64,000 nucleotides of DNA, taken from Arenicola marina (taxonomy: Eukaryota; Annelida; Polychaeta; Arenicolidae). Numbering within the stretch: position 1 is the first letter of the stretch; every line of letters starts with the position of its first letter. The stretch covers positions 6,963,961 through 7,027,960 of the forward strand of contig OZ025258.1 of NCBI GenBank assembly GCA_964019135.1, given 5' to 3'. Positions 23,450-37,550 of the stretch are shown piece by piece. Under the pieces are notes generated by a model. That model searched no databases. It saw nothing but the letters and a program-made list of their open reading frames with translations, and was not told where the DNA came from. The position numbers and the translations under genes were made by a program.

Positions 23450-24961
23450 AATTACTCACCCCAGCAGGCTCACGTATTACTCAGCCTAGCAGGCTTACAT
23501 ATTACTCACGCCTAGCAGGCTCACGTATTACTCACCCCAGGAGGCTCACGTATTACTCACCCTAGCCGGCTCACGTATTACTCACCCTAGCAGGCTCACG
23601 TATTACTCACCCAGCAGGCTCACGTATTACTCACCCTAGCAGGCTCACGTATTACTCACCCTAGCAGGCTCACGTATTACTCACCCTAGCAGGCTCACGT
23701 ATTACTCACGCTAGCAGGGTCACGTATTACTCACCCTAGCCGGCTCACGTATTACTCACCCTAGCAGGCTCACGTATTACTCACCCAGCAGGCTCACGTA
23801 TTACTCACCCTAGCAGGCTCACGTATTACTCACCCTAGCAGGCTCACGTATTACTCACCCTAGCAGGCTCACGTATTACTCACGCTAGCAGGCTCACGTA
23901 TTACTCACCCTAGCCGGCTCACGTATTACTCACCCTAGCAGGCTCACGTATTACTCACCCAGCAGGCTCACGTATTACTCACCCTAGCCGGCTCACGTAT
24001 TACTCACCCTAGCAGGCTCACGTATTACTCACCCAGCAGGCTCACGTATTACTCACGCCTAGCAGGCTCACGTATTACTCACCCTAGCAGGCTCACGTAT
24101 TACTCACGCTAGCAGGCTCACGTATTACTCACCCTAGCCGGCTCACGTATTACTCACCCTAGCAGGCTCACGTATTACTCACCCAGCAGGCTCACGTATT
24201 ACTCACCCTAGCAGGCTCACGTATTACTCACCCTAGCAGGCTCACGTATTACTCACCCTAGCCGGCTCACGTATTACTCACCCTAGCAGGCTCACGTATT
24301 ACTCACCCAGCAGGCTCACGTATTACTCACGCCTAGCAGGCTCACGTATTACTCACCCTAGCCGGCTCACGTATTACTCACCCTAGCAGGCTCACGTATT
24401 ACTCACCCTAGCAGGCTCAGGTATTACTCACCCTAGCAGGCTCACGTATTACTCACCCGAGCAGGCTCACGTATTACTCACCCTAGCAGGCTCAGGTATT
24501 ACTCACCCTAGCAGGCTCAGGTATTACTCACCCTAGCAGGCTCACGTATTACTCACCCGAGCAGGCTCACGTATTACTCACCCTAGCAGGCTCACGTATT
24601 ACTCACGCCTAGCAGGCTCACGTATTACTCGCGCCTAGCAGGGTCACGTATTACTCACCCTAGCAGGCTCACGTATTACTCACCCTAGCAGGCTCAGGTA
24701 TTACTCACCCTAGCAGGCTCAGGTATTGCTCACCCTAGCAGGCTCACGTATTACTCACCCGAGCAGGCTCACGTATTACTCACCCTAGCAGGCTCACGTA
24801 TTACTCACCCTAGCTGGCTCACGTATTACTCACGCCTAGCAGGCTCACGTATTACTCACGCCTAGCAGGCTCACGTATTACTCACCCTAGCAGGCTCAGG
24901 TATTACTCACCCTAGCAGGCTCACGTATTACTCACCCTACCAAACTCAGGCATTACTCACT
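23450..24961. repeat. 25-bp minisatellite, block 2 of the compound array (about 1.5 kb)
   Basis: Same unit as block 1, but more homogeneous, with a higher-order pattern in which CCCTAGCCGG, CCCTAGCAGG and a 24-bp CCCAGCAGG unit recur in fixed order. Its right end repeats the right end of block 1 (the CTCAGG and CCCGAGCAGG variants in the same order). Confidence 0.97.
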
Positions 24962-27900
24962 GCAAAAATCATCTTCTCGGTTGGTAACTTGGAACATGGA
25001 ACCAGGGTTTGGCAGTTGATCGCTACAGTTTGAAAGCCCTGAGACACCAGACACCACAAAGTGTAAGTTCCCCCGCCGGTGATACCAGGGTGTGTGGGAT
25101 ATCCGGCGTGGTGTGTTTACTGACTTGGGTTCAAAGAGGCTCTCCTCTCTCAAAGACTCATTGCGCAACAGGTGATGAGTACAGAAATAAACAACTATAT
25201 CGTAGGTGCGGTGAATGAGCGAAGACATCCCAGTAAGCGAGAAAAACAAACATCAGTGGAAAGCAATGCGTAGAGGCAAAAAATGTACATCTCCAGCTGG
25301 TGGGTAGTGCAGCTGACTGCCACTATTTTCCGTCTATGTACGTCATTGCAAGCTGTAATGTTGTTGGTGCAACTGATTTATGCAATGTTATGTTCCAACA
25401 GCCGTGGACTGCGGAGAAGGCTTATCAAGCGCCTTCAAGAACAGACTACCACGCGTTGTGAAACTTTGTTTTCAGATCTACATTTTTAGCAACTCTTCAC
25501 GCGCTTCGCGACCTTTCCTCTTTCATCTCGTAGGTAGCCATAACTTAGCTTAAGAGTCGCTCACTTGTTGCACACGAATAGCTCTGCAGCAGTCGATTTT
25601 TGCATCACAGAGCGACTTAACGATCCGATCTCGCAAGAAGAACGCTCGGGAGACAGAGGGTGTTCGTTAATATCCTGGTACTAAGGCCCGCACGCTACAA
25701 TTACTACGCTATAAATGCACCCCCCCCCCTTTAGTCTTTAGAATAAACCTGGAAAGAAATTGACTTACAGCTGCCTATACTTCAACATGGAGCACGTGTG
25801 TTTGTTTGTCCCCAAAACTGAAGTCTCGCGGCCCGATCGCGAGAACTGTATAGCCCTATAAATGCCCCCCCTCCCCCCCCCCCCCTCGAACCCGCCTACC
25901 CCCTGATATCGCCAGAGGAATGATCGGGAGGCAGAGCTTGTTTCGTTAATATCTTGGTGCCAAGAGCACACGCTACAATTGCTACATCTGTGCTTAATTT
26001 TTGCAAACTTAAAGAAGCCTACTGACATGCGCCATCTTAGATATTTCACATTTTAGAATCAAGACTAAAAGTATCTCAAAAGTATGATGCATATATGTTT
26101 TATATCTCGTTGAGTCTGTGAAACAACACTTTCAGTATGAATGTGTGCGGACTAGTTTATCGTGCGCGGACGGCCTCACACAGAATACCGAACAGCGAAC
26201 AGGCGCGCAGGGATATAAAGTCGGCCACCAACTTCTGCTCCGGTGAATATGGAGAAGAGATTGGTAATATAAGAATCGTCCTATTTTGCGATAAAATTAC
26301 ATGTGTGATGGCCTTCTGATTTATGTTGTGAACATATTACTGCAATTCAGTCGATCTTAAAAATATAAAAAATCGTCTTTCTTTATCTTACGTGGAATGC
26401 AAGATACCATATACTACATTCCTTTCTGCATATATATTTTTTAATACAGACCACGTTGATGAAAAAGCTTTGTTGGTATATTGTATTGACGTTACAATAT
26501 TCTTCATGGGTTGACATGCATACTGGTGAATTACTACCGCAATATATAACCAATATATAAGCGCAGCAGCCGAGGGACATGATGTAACCACATCAACCCA
26601 TAACACCCTCATGGCAATTGCGAAGAAGATCTACTTACAAAGTAGTGTTACAGCAAAAGAAAAAAATGTAAATAAGGACCGCTTAAATAAAAGTGAAGCT
26701 GTGAGTCGGAATGCAGAAAGAACTACTGCCGGTTTTTGCAACCTCTTGCATTACGCTAAGTGTTTCCACTCAAGGAGGAATTAGTCAGATGCCGCTCCCC
26801 CCTCGTTCAACATCACAGATTGCGATTCAGCAGCGGTTCCATAGCCAGGTTTTCATACTGCTTGAAGCTAGGCAATTAAATTCACTTCGAAGGCACGAAA
26901 AAAAATGTCCATTAACTACATGTTTACATGTCTGTGAGCGACCTTCCCATGACGCATTGGTCGCCTAATGATGTGTTTAACAGAAAATACCATCTAATCC
27001 AAACACCAGGCGCGGATCTAGAGGGAAGCTCGGAAGAGATGTGTCCCCGGTTTTGTGAATCTTGTTTTGGTACAAAACATGGCACTTCGCGGGAGAAATT
27101 AGCTTAGTTTAAAAAACATCAACGTCATCAATCGGAATCGTGCCTGTATCACTCTGAGCGCTGAAATAAAAGAAGCTTTTGCAACGTTTGAACCCCACCT
27201 TTGATGGGATCAATTTTTTAATCGTCAAAAAACATTTATTGAAGTTTCCTACCATACATTCTTGTAATTCTTTCCCCCATCAAACTAGCTTCGGTCCTGT
27301 GGTATTCCCACACGACACACCCACATAACAGACATGTTAGTGGTGGCCACAACTAACATCATCGCCTTGGCAACGATGCTTCGTCTTTGTCGCCACGCAA
27401 CCGGTATTGCCTTGTCTGGCTGGTTAAGCGTCATATCTCATGCTTTGTTCGCTTCGTACATTGTGGCAGCATCCAAATTCCTTGTCTGTTTTACCAACAG
27501 AAATCTAATCTGGGTTTGCCCTGGAATATTCCTTCTCCCTATATTGGGTATTGGATAACCTCACAATTTGGCGTCCAGCACGAATCACGGAGCGGGCCAT
27601 CGATTTTACTGCGTCTCGTGTTAGCAAAGCCTAATTATCTAGGGAAGTGTATCACTTCTTACCCATGTCCAATATTTACTTGCTAAATGGCAAAAGGGGG
27701 TGAGACATCGGCGCATTAGTCTTGTCTGCCCTACTTCTGGGCGCTCAAAGAGATTGGACTGTGTGTTGTGGTGTTCTCGTTCCTTGGCAACGCCTCCTCT
27801 GTGCCTTTTTTACGTCACTTCATCCAGGCGAGTTTTTTTATTTGACTTGTTTTCCGCCAAGAGGCACACAGGAGACCAGGTTACTATCCGGGGCTTAACC

Positions 27901-28772
27901 GATATACAAGCATTTGCCGCAAATATGTTCTGTTGTAATCGTATTCACAACTCTTTCAGGTGAATTAAATAAAACGATTGTTGTTTTCAGTTCCTTTTAC
28001 GAGGGCTAAGTAGGACATGGGGACAAGGGATAGATTGAAAGAAATAACGAATCTTACAAAGCTGATATTTAGACCACCAGACACGTCAGAATAACTAGTG
28101 CTCTTCCATTTTCCATGCTAAGCTGGTACAAAGCTGACAGTTTCATTGTTAATAACAATATGCGAAATGCCTTATAAAAGCTTAATACATATTTTACCCG
28201 TCGTACACATGGTATGCAAAAAAAGAGAACAGTGGAACCGCCCGCCAACTCATCAAACTATTTCTATAATTTATAAATAATTTGGGTCCATTCTACTTAT
28301 AGATATTCCAGCAGTGATAGCGCGGACCCCTGAATGGCTGCACGATGGCGGGCCTGACGAGGCCGCCTCGATACAGACGAGCGCTCTAACCACCAGAAGA
28401 TAGACCCAACACAAAACTCCATCGGCTAGCGTCAGTGATGAATGGCACTTGGTCCACCTAGATGCAAGGCCCCAGGTACAAGCCTCTGCGGCACTAGTAC
28501 CTGGAAGAAGACCTGAATGCCCTTGACATTATGCTGTGAAGGTCACTAGGCGGAGGTTGTATGTGTATTCTTCAGCTTCTAGGGGTCTACAGATACTTTT
28601 TCTGGAGAGCGAATTTTGTATAATTAGTGGTATATATAATGCCAGCTGTTTGAGTTATATACATTTATAACGTGTTGCATGCAAATATATGTAAACATGG
28701 TAATATTAATTGACATATTTACGCTATATTTGATCGTATCTGTTACGTTATATGTCGTATAAAGGATAATCG
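24962..28772. repeat. Complex 3.8-kb segment, copy 2
   Basis: Lag to copy 1 is a constant 5,323 bp from start to end, including through poly-C tracts, and I saw no mismatch in the stretches compared. The matching lag continues into the minisatellite on both sides (about 19,083-24,419 against 24,406-29,742). It carries the truncated transposon at 25,732-25,856 and the hairpin at 28,472-28,504. Confidence 0.95.
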
Positions 28773-30209
28773 AATTACTCACCCCAGCAGGCTCACGTAT
28801 TACTCAGCCTAGCAGGCTTACATATTACTCACGCCTAGCAGGCTCACGTATTACTCACCCCAGGAGGCTCACGTATTACTCACCCTAGCCGGCTCACGTA
28901 TTACTCACCCTAGCAGGCTCACGTATTACTCACCCAGCAGGCTCACGTATTACTCACCCTAGCAGGCTCACGTATTACTCACCCTAGCAGGCTCACGTAT
29001 TACTCACCCTAGCAGGCTCACGTATTACTCACGCTAGCAGGGTCACGTATTACTCACCCTAGCCGGCTCACGTATTACTCACCCTAGCAGGCTCACGTAT
29101 TACTCACCCAGCAGGCTCACGTATTACTCACCCTAGCAGGCTCACGTATTACTCACCCTAGCAGGCTCACGTATTACTCACCCTAGCAGGCTCACGTATT
29201 ACTCACGCTAGCAGGCTCACGTATTACTCACCCTAGCCGGCTCACGTATTACTCACCCTAGCAGGCTCACGTATTACTCACCCAGCAGGCTCACGTATTA
29301 CTCACCCTAGCCGGCTCACGTATTACTCACCCTAGCAGGCTCACGTATTACTCACCCAGCAGGCTCACGTATTACTCACGCCTAGCAGGCTCACGTATTA
29401 CTCACCCTAGCAGGCTCACGTATTACTCACGCTAGCAGGCTCACGTATTACTCACCCTAGCCGGCTCACGTATTACTCACCCTAGCAGGCTCACGTATTA
29501 CTCACCCAGCAGGCTCACGTATTACTCACCCTAGCAGGCTCACGTATTACTCACCCTAGCAGGCTCACGTATTACTCACCCTAGCCGGCTCACGTATTAC
29601 TCACCCTAGCAGGCTCACGTATTACTCACCCAGCAGGCTCACGTATTACTCACGCCTAGCAGGCTCACGTATTACTCACCCTAGCCGGCTCACGTATTAC
29701 TCACCCTAGCAGGCTCACGTATTACTCACCCTAGCAGGCTCACGTATTACTCACCCTAGCAGGCTCACGTATTACTCACGCTAGCAGGCTCACGTATTAC
29801 TCAACCTAGCCGGCTCACGTATTACTCACCCTAGCAGGCTCACGTATTACTCACCCAGCAGGCTCACGTATTACTCACCCTAGCCGGCTCACGTATTACT
29901 CACCCTAGCAGGCTCACGTATTACTCACCCAGCAGGCTCACGTATTACTCACGCCTAGCAGGCTCACGTATTACTCACCCTAGCCGGCTCACGTTCACGT
30001 ATTACTCACCCTAGCAGGCTCACGTATTACTCACCCAGCAGGCTCACGTATTACTCACCCTAGCAGGCTCACGTATTACTCACCCTAGCAGGCTCACGTA
30101 TTACTCACCCTAGCAGGCTCACGTATTACTCACGCTAGCAGGCTCACGTATTACTCACTCCAGCAGGCCCACGTATTGCTCACGCCTAGCATACTCAGGC
30201 ATTACTCAC
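28773..30209. repeat. 25-bp minisatellite, block 3 of the compound array (about 1.4 kb)
   Basis: It begins like block 2 and departs from it near 29,743. Its right end (GCCTAGCATACTCAGGCATT) matches the right end of block 4 rather than that of blocks 1 and 2. A small slip (CACGTTCACG) lies near 29,995. Confidence 0.96.
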
Positions 30210-33200
30210 TGCAAAATCATCTTCTCGGTTGGTAACTTGGAACATGGAACCAGGGTTTGGCAGTTGATCGCTACAGTTTGAAAGCCCTGAGACACCAGAC
30301 ACCACAAAGTGTAAGTTCCCCCGCCGGTGATACCAGGGTGTGTGGGATATCCGGCGTGGTGTGTTTACTGACTTGGGTTCAAAGAGGCTCTCCTCTCTCA
30401 AGGACTCATTGCGCAACAGGTGATGAGTACAGAAATAAACAACTATATCGTAGGTGCGGTGAATGAGCGAAGACATCCCAGTAAGCGAAAAAAAAAAACA
30501 TTAGTGGAAAGCAATGCGTAGAGGCAAAAAATGTACATCTCCAGCTGGTGGGTAGTGCAGCTGACTGCCACTATTTTCCGTCTATGTACGTCATTGCAAG
30601 CTGTAATGTTGTTGGTGCAACTGATTTATGCAATGTTATGTTCCAACAGCCGTCGACTACGGAGAAGGCTTATCAAGCGCCTTCAAGAACAGACTACCAC
30701 GCGTTGTGAAACTTTGTTTTCAGATCTACATTTGTAGCAACTCTTCACGCGCTTCGCGACCTTTCCTCTTTCATCTCGTAGGTAGCCATAACTTAGCTTA
30801 AGAGTCGCTCACTTGTTGCACACGAATAGCTCTGCAGCAGTCGATTTTTGCATCACAGAGCGACTTAACGATCCGATCTCGCAAGAAGAACGCTCGGGAG
30901 ACAGAGGGTGTTCGTTAATATCCTGGTACTAAGGCCCGCACGCTACAATTACTACGCTATAAATGCACCCCCCCCCCCTTTAGTCTTTAGAATAAACCTG
31001 GAAAGAAATTGACTTACAGCTGCCTATACTTCAACATGGAGCACGTGTGTTTGTTTGTCCCCAAAACTGAAGTCTCGCGGCCCGATCGCGAGAACTGTAT
31101 AGCCCTATAAATGCCCCCCTCCCCCCCCCTCGAACCCGCCTACCCCCTGATATCGCCAGAGGAATGATCGGGAGGCAGCGCTTGTTTCGTTAATATCTTG
31201 GTGCCAAGAGCACACGCTACAATTGCTACATCTGTGCTTAATTTTTGCAAACTTAAAGAAGCCTACTGACATGCGCCATCTTAGATATTTCACATTTTAG
31301 AATCAAGACTAAAAGTATCTCAAAAGTATGATGCATATATGTTTTATATCTCGTTGAGTCTGTGAAACAACACTTTCAGTATGAATGTGTGCGGACTAGT
31401 TTATCGTGCGCGGACGGCCTCACACAGAATACCGAACAGCGAACAGGCGCGCAGGGATATAAAGTCGGCCACCAACTTCTGCTCCGGTGAATATGGAGAA
31501 GAGATTGGTAATATAAGAATCGTCCTTATTTGCGATAAAATTACATGTGTGATGGCCTTCTGATTTATGTTGTGAACATATTACTGCAATTCAGTCGATC
31601 TTAAAAATATAAAAAATCGTCTTTCTTTATCTTACGTGGAATGCAAGATACCATATACTACATTCCTTTCTGCATATATATTTTTTAATACAGACCACGT
31701 TGATGAAAAAGCTTTGTTGGTATATTGTATTGACGTTACAATATTCTTCATGGGTTGACATGCATACTGGTGAATTACTACCGCAATATATAACCAATAT
31801 ATAAGCGCAGCAGCCGAGGGACATGATGTAACCACATCAACCCATAACACCCTCATGGCAATGGCGAAGAAGATCTACTTACAAAGTAGTGTTACAGCAA
31901 AAGAAAAAAATGTAAATAAGGACCGCTTAAATAAAAGTGAAGCTGTGAGTCGGAATGCAGAAAGAACTACTGCCGGTTTTTGCCACCTCTTGCATTACGC
32001 TAAGTGTTTCCACTCAAGGAGGAATTAGTCAGATGCCGCTCCCCCCTCGTTCAACATCACAGATTGCGATTCAGCAGCGGTTCCATAGCCAGGTTTTCAT
32101 ACTGCTTGAAGCTAGGCAATTAAATTCACTTCGAAGGCACGAAAAAAAATGTCCATTAACTACATGTTTACATGTCTGTGAGCGACCTTCCCATGACGCA
32201 TTGGTCGCCTAATGATGTGTTTAACAGAAAATACCATCTAATCCAAACACCAGGCGCGGATCTAGAGGGAAGCTCGGAAGAGATGTGTCCCCGGTTTTGT
32301 GAATCTTGTTTTGGTACAAAACATGGCACTTCGCGGGAGAAATTAGCTTAGTTTAAAAAACATCAACGTCATCAATCGGAATCGTGCCTGTATCACTCTG
32401 ATCGCTGAAATAAAAGAAGCTTTTGCAACGTTTGAACCCCACCTTTGATGGGATCAATTTTTTAATCGTCAAAAAACATTTATTGAAGTTTCCTACTATA
32501 CATTCTTGTAATTCTTTCCCCCATCAAACTAGCTTCGGTCCTGTGGTATTCCCACACGACACACCCACATAACAGACATGTTAGTGGTGGCCACAACTAA
32601 CATCATCGCCTTGGCAACGATGCTTCGTCTTTGTCGCCACGCAACCGGTATTGCCTTGTCTGGCTGGTTAAGCGTCATATCTCATGCTTTGTTCGCTTCG
32701 TACATTGTGGCAGCATCCAAATTCCTTGTCTGTTTTACCAACAGAAATCTAATCTGGGTTTGCCCTGGAATATTCCTTCTCCCTATATTGGGTATTGGAT
32801 AACCTCACAATTTGGCGTCCAGCACGAATCACGGAGCGGGCCATCGATTTTACTGCGTCTCGTGTTAGCAAAGCCTAATTATCTAGGGAAGTGTTTCACT
32901 TCTTACCCATGTCCAATATTTACTTGCTAAATGGCAAAGGGGGGTGAGACATCGGCGCATTAGTCTTGTCTGCCCTACTTCTGGGCGCTCAAAGAGATTG
33001 GACTGTGTGTTGTGGTGTTCTCGTTCCTTGGCAACGCCTCCTCTGTGCCTTTTTTACGTCACTTCATCCAGGCGAGTTTTTTTATTTTACTTGTTTTCCG
33101 CCAAGAGGCACACAGGAGACCAGGTTACTATCCGGGGCTTGACCGATATACAAGCATTTGCCGCAAATATGTACTTTTGTAATCGTATTCACAACTCTTT

Positions 33201-34017
33201 CAGGTGAATTAAATAAAACGATTGTTGTTTTCAGTTCCTTTTACGAGGGCTAAGTAGGACATGGGGACAAGGGATAGATTGAAAGAAATAACGAATCTTA
33301 CAAAGCTGATATTTAGACCACCAGACACGTCAGAATAACTAGTGCTCTTCCATTTTCCATGCTAAGCTGGTACAAAGCTGACAGTTTCATTGTTAATAAC
33401 AATATGCGAAATGCCTTATAAAAGCTTAATACATATTTTACCCGTCGTACACATGGTATGCAAAAAAAGAGAACAGTGGAACCGCCCGCCAACTCATCAA
33501 ACTATTTCTATAATTTATAAATAATTTGGGTCCATTCTACTTATAGATATTCCAGCAGTGATAGCGCGGACCCCTGAATGGCTGCACGATGGCGGGCCTG
33601 ACGAGGCCGCCTCGATACAGACGAGCGCTCTAACCACCAGAAGATAGACCCAATACAAAACTCCATCGGCTAGCGTCAGTGATGAATGGCACTAGGTCCA
33701 CCTAGATGCAAGGCCCCAGGTACAAGCCGCTGCGGCACTAGTACCTGGAAGAAGACCTGAATGCCCTTGACATTATGCTGTGAAGGTCACTAGGCGGATG
33801 TTGTATGTGTATTCTTCAGCTTCTAGGGGTCTACAGATACTTTTTCTGGAGAGCGAATTTTGTATATATAGTGGTATATATAATGCCAGCTGTTTGAGTT
33901 ATATACATTTATAACGTGTTGCATGCAAATATATGTAAACATGGAAATATTAATTGACATATTTACGCTATATTTGATCGTATCTGTTACGTTATATGTC
34001 GTATAAAGGATAATCGA
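30210..34017. repeat. Complex 3.8-kb segment, copy 3
   Basis: Same structure as copies 1 and 2, including the truncated transposon (30,981-31,105) and the same deletions relative to copy 4, but with scattered substitutions and differing poly-A and poly-C lengths. The hairpin at 33,716 keeps an inner GCCGC/GCGGC pairing that is lost in copies 1 and 2. Confidence 0.95.
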
Positions 34018-37000
34018 ATTACTCACCCCAGCAGGCTCACGTATTACTCAGCCTAGCAGGCTTACATATTACTCACGCCGAGCAGGCTCACGTATTACTC
34101 ACCCCAGCAGGCTCACGTATTACTCACGCCTAGCAGGCTCACGTATTACTCACGCCTAGCAGGCTCACGTATTACTCACCCTAGCAGGCTCACGTATTAC
34201 TCACCCTAGCAGGCTCACGTATTACTCACCCCAGCAGGCTCACGTATTACTCACCCTAGCAGGCTCACGTATTGCTCACGCCTAGCATGCTCACGTATTA
34301 CTCACCCTAGCAGGCTCACGTATTGCTCACGGCTAGCAGGCTTACGTATTACTCACCCTAGCAGGCTCACGTATTACTCACCCTAGCAGGCTCACGTATT
34401 ACTCACTACTAACAGGCTCACGTATTACTCACGCCTAGCAGGCTCACGTATTACTCACCCTAGCAGGCTCACGTATTACCCACCCTAGCAGGCTCACGTA
34501 TTACTCACCCTAGCAGGCTCACGTATTACTCACGCCTAGCAGGCTCAGGTATTACTCACCCTAGCAGGCTCACGTATTACTCACCCTAGCAGGCTCACGT
34601 ATTACTCACCCTAGCATGCTCACGTATTACTCACCCTAGCAGGCTCAGGTATTACTCACCCCAGCAGGCTCACGTATTACTCACGCCTAGCATGCTCACG
34701 TATTACTCACCCTAGCATGCTCACGTATTGCTCACGCCTAGCAGGCTCACGTATTACTCACCCTAGCAGGCTCACGTATTACTCACCCTAGCATGCTCAC
34801 GTATTACGCACCCTAGCAGGCTCAGGTATTACTCACCCCAGCAGGCTCACGTATTACTCACCCTAGCATGCTCACGTATTACTCACCCTAGCAGGCTCAC
34901 GTATTACTCACCCTAGCAGGCTCACGTATTACGCACCCTAGCAGGCTCACGTATTACTCACCCTAGCAGGCTCACGTAATACTCACCCTAGCAGGCTCAC
35001 GTATAACTCACCCCAGCAGGCTCACGTATTGCTCACCCTAGCAGACTCACGTATTACTCACGCCTAGCAGGCTCACGTATTACTCACCCTAGCGTGCTCG
35101 CGTATTACTCACGCCTAGCGTGCTCACGTATTACTCACGCCTAGCAGGCTCACGTATTACTCACCCTAGCAGGTTCACGTATTACTCACCCTAGCAGGCT
35201 CACGTATTGCTCACCCTAGTAGGCTCACGTATTACTCACCCTAGCATGCTCACGTATTACTCACGCCTAGCAGGCTCACGTATTACTCACCCTAGCATGC
35301 TCACGTATTACTCACCCCAGCAGGCTCAGGTATTACTCACCCTAGCAGGCTCACGTATTACTCACGCCTAGCAGGCTCACGTATTACTCACCCTAGCAGG
35401 CTCACGTATTACTCACCCTAACAGGCTCACGTATTACTCACCTAACCTGCTCACGTATTACTCACCCTAGCAGGCTCACGTATTACTTACGCCTAGCAGG
35501 CTCACGTATTACTCACGCCTAGCAGGCTCACGTATTACTCACCCTAGCCTGCGCACGTATTACTCACGCCTAGCATGCTCACGTATTACTCACGCCTAGC
35601 AGGCTCACGTATTACTCACCCTAGCAGGCTCACGTATTACTCACCCTAGCATGCTTACGTATTACTCACGCCTAGAAGGCTCACGTATTACTCACCCTAG
35701 CAGGCTCACGTATTACTCACGCCTGGCATGCTCACGTATTATTCACGCCTAGCAGGCTCACGTATTACTCACGCCTAGCAGGCTCACGTATTACTCACCC
35801 TAGCCGGCTCACGTATTACTCACCCTAGCAGGCTCAGGTATTACTCACCCTAGCAGACTCACGTATTACTCACCCTAGCATGCTCACGTATTACTCACCC
35901 TAGCAGGCTCACGTATTAATCACGCCTAGCATGCTCACGTATTACTCACTACTAACACGCTCACGTATTACTCACCCTAGCAGGATCACGCATTACTCAC
36001 TACTAACAGGCTTACGTATTACTCACCCTAGCAGGCTCACGTATTACTCACCCTAGCAGGCTCATGTATTACTCACCCTAGCAGGCTCACGTATTACTCA
36101 CGCCCAGCAGGCTCACGTATTACTCACCCTAGCATGCTCACGTATTACTCACCCTAGCATGCTCACGTATTACTCACGCCTAGCATGCTCACGTATTACT
36201 CACATTAGCATGCTCACGTATTACTCACCCTAGCAGGCTCAAGTATTACTCACGCCTAGCAGGCTCACGTATTACTCACCCTAGCAGGCTCACGTATTGC
36301 TCACCCTAGCAGGCTCAAGTATTACTCACGCCAGCAGGCTCACGTATTACTCACGCCTAGCGGGCTCAAGTATTACTCACCCTAGCAGGCTCACGTATTA
36401 CTCACCCTAGCATGCTCACGTATTAATCACGCCTAGCATGCTCACGTATTACTCACGCCTAGCAGGCTCAAGTATTACTCACCCTAGCAGGCTCACTTAT
36501 TACTCACGCCTAGCAGGATCAAGTATTGCTCACCCTAGCAGGCTCACGTATTACTCACGCCTAGCATGCTCACGTAGTACTCACCCTAGCATGCTCACGT
36601 ATTACTCACCCTAGCAGGCTCACGTATTACTCACCCCAGCAGGCTCACGTATTACTTACCCTAGCAGGCTTACGTATTACTCACCCTAGCATGCTCACGT
36701 ATTACTCACGCCTAGCAGGCTCACGTATTACTCACGCCTAGCATGCTCACGTATTACTCACGCCTAGCAGGCTCACGTATTACTCACCCTAGCAGGCTCA
36801 CGTATTACTCACCCTAGCATGCTCACGTATTACTCACGCCTAGCAGGCTCACGTATTACTCACGCCTAGCAGGCTCACGTATTACTCACCCTAGCAGGCT
36901 CACGTATTACTCACCCTAGCATGCTCACGTATTACTCACGCCTAGCAGGCTCACGTATTACTCACGCCTAGCATGCTCACGTATTACTCACGCCTAGCAT

Positions 37001-37550
37001 GCTCACGTATTACTCACGCCTAGCATGCTCACGTATTACTCACCCTAGCATGCTCACGTATTACTCACGCCTAGCAGGCTCACGTATTACTCACGCCTTG
37101 CAGGCTCACGTATTACTCACCCTAGCATACTCACGTATTACTCACGCCTAGCAGGCTCACGTATTACTCACCCCAGCAGGCTCACGTATTACTCACCCCA
37201 GCAGGCTCACGTATTACTCACCCTAGCAAGCTCACGTATTACTCACCCTAGCCGGCTGACGTATTACTCACGCCTAGCAGGCTCACGTATTACTCACGCC
37301 TAGCAGGCTCACGTATTACTCACCCTAGCCGGCTCACGTATTACTCACCCTAGCAGGCTCACGTATTACTCACCCTAGTAGGCTCACGTATTACTCACCC
37401 TAGCAGGCTCACGTATTACTCACCCTAGCAGGCTCACGTATTACTCACCCTAGCAGGCTCACGTATTACTCACGCTAGCAGGCTCACGTATTACTCAACC
37501 CAGCAGGCTCACGTATTGCTCACGCCTAGCATACTCAGGCATTACTCACT
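34018..37550. repeat. 25/26-bp minisatellite, block 4 of the compound array (about 3.5 kb)
   Basis: Same unit as block 1 and as heterogeneous as it, with many singleton variants (for example CTACTAACAGG units near 34,405, 35,948 and 36,000). The right third is more uniform. Confidence 0.97.
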
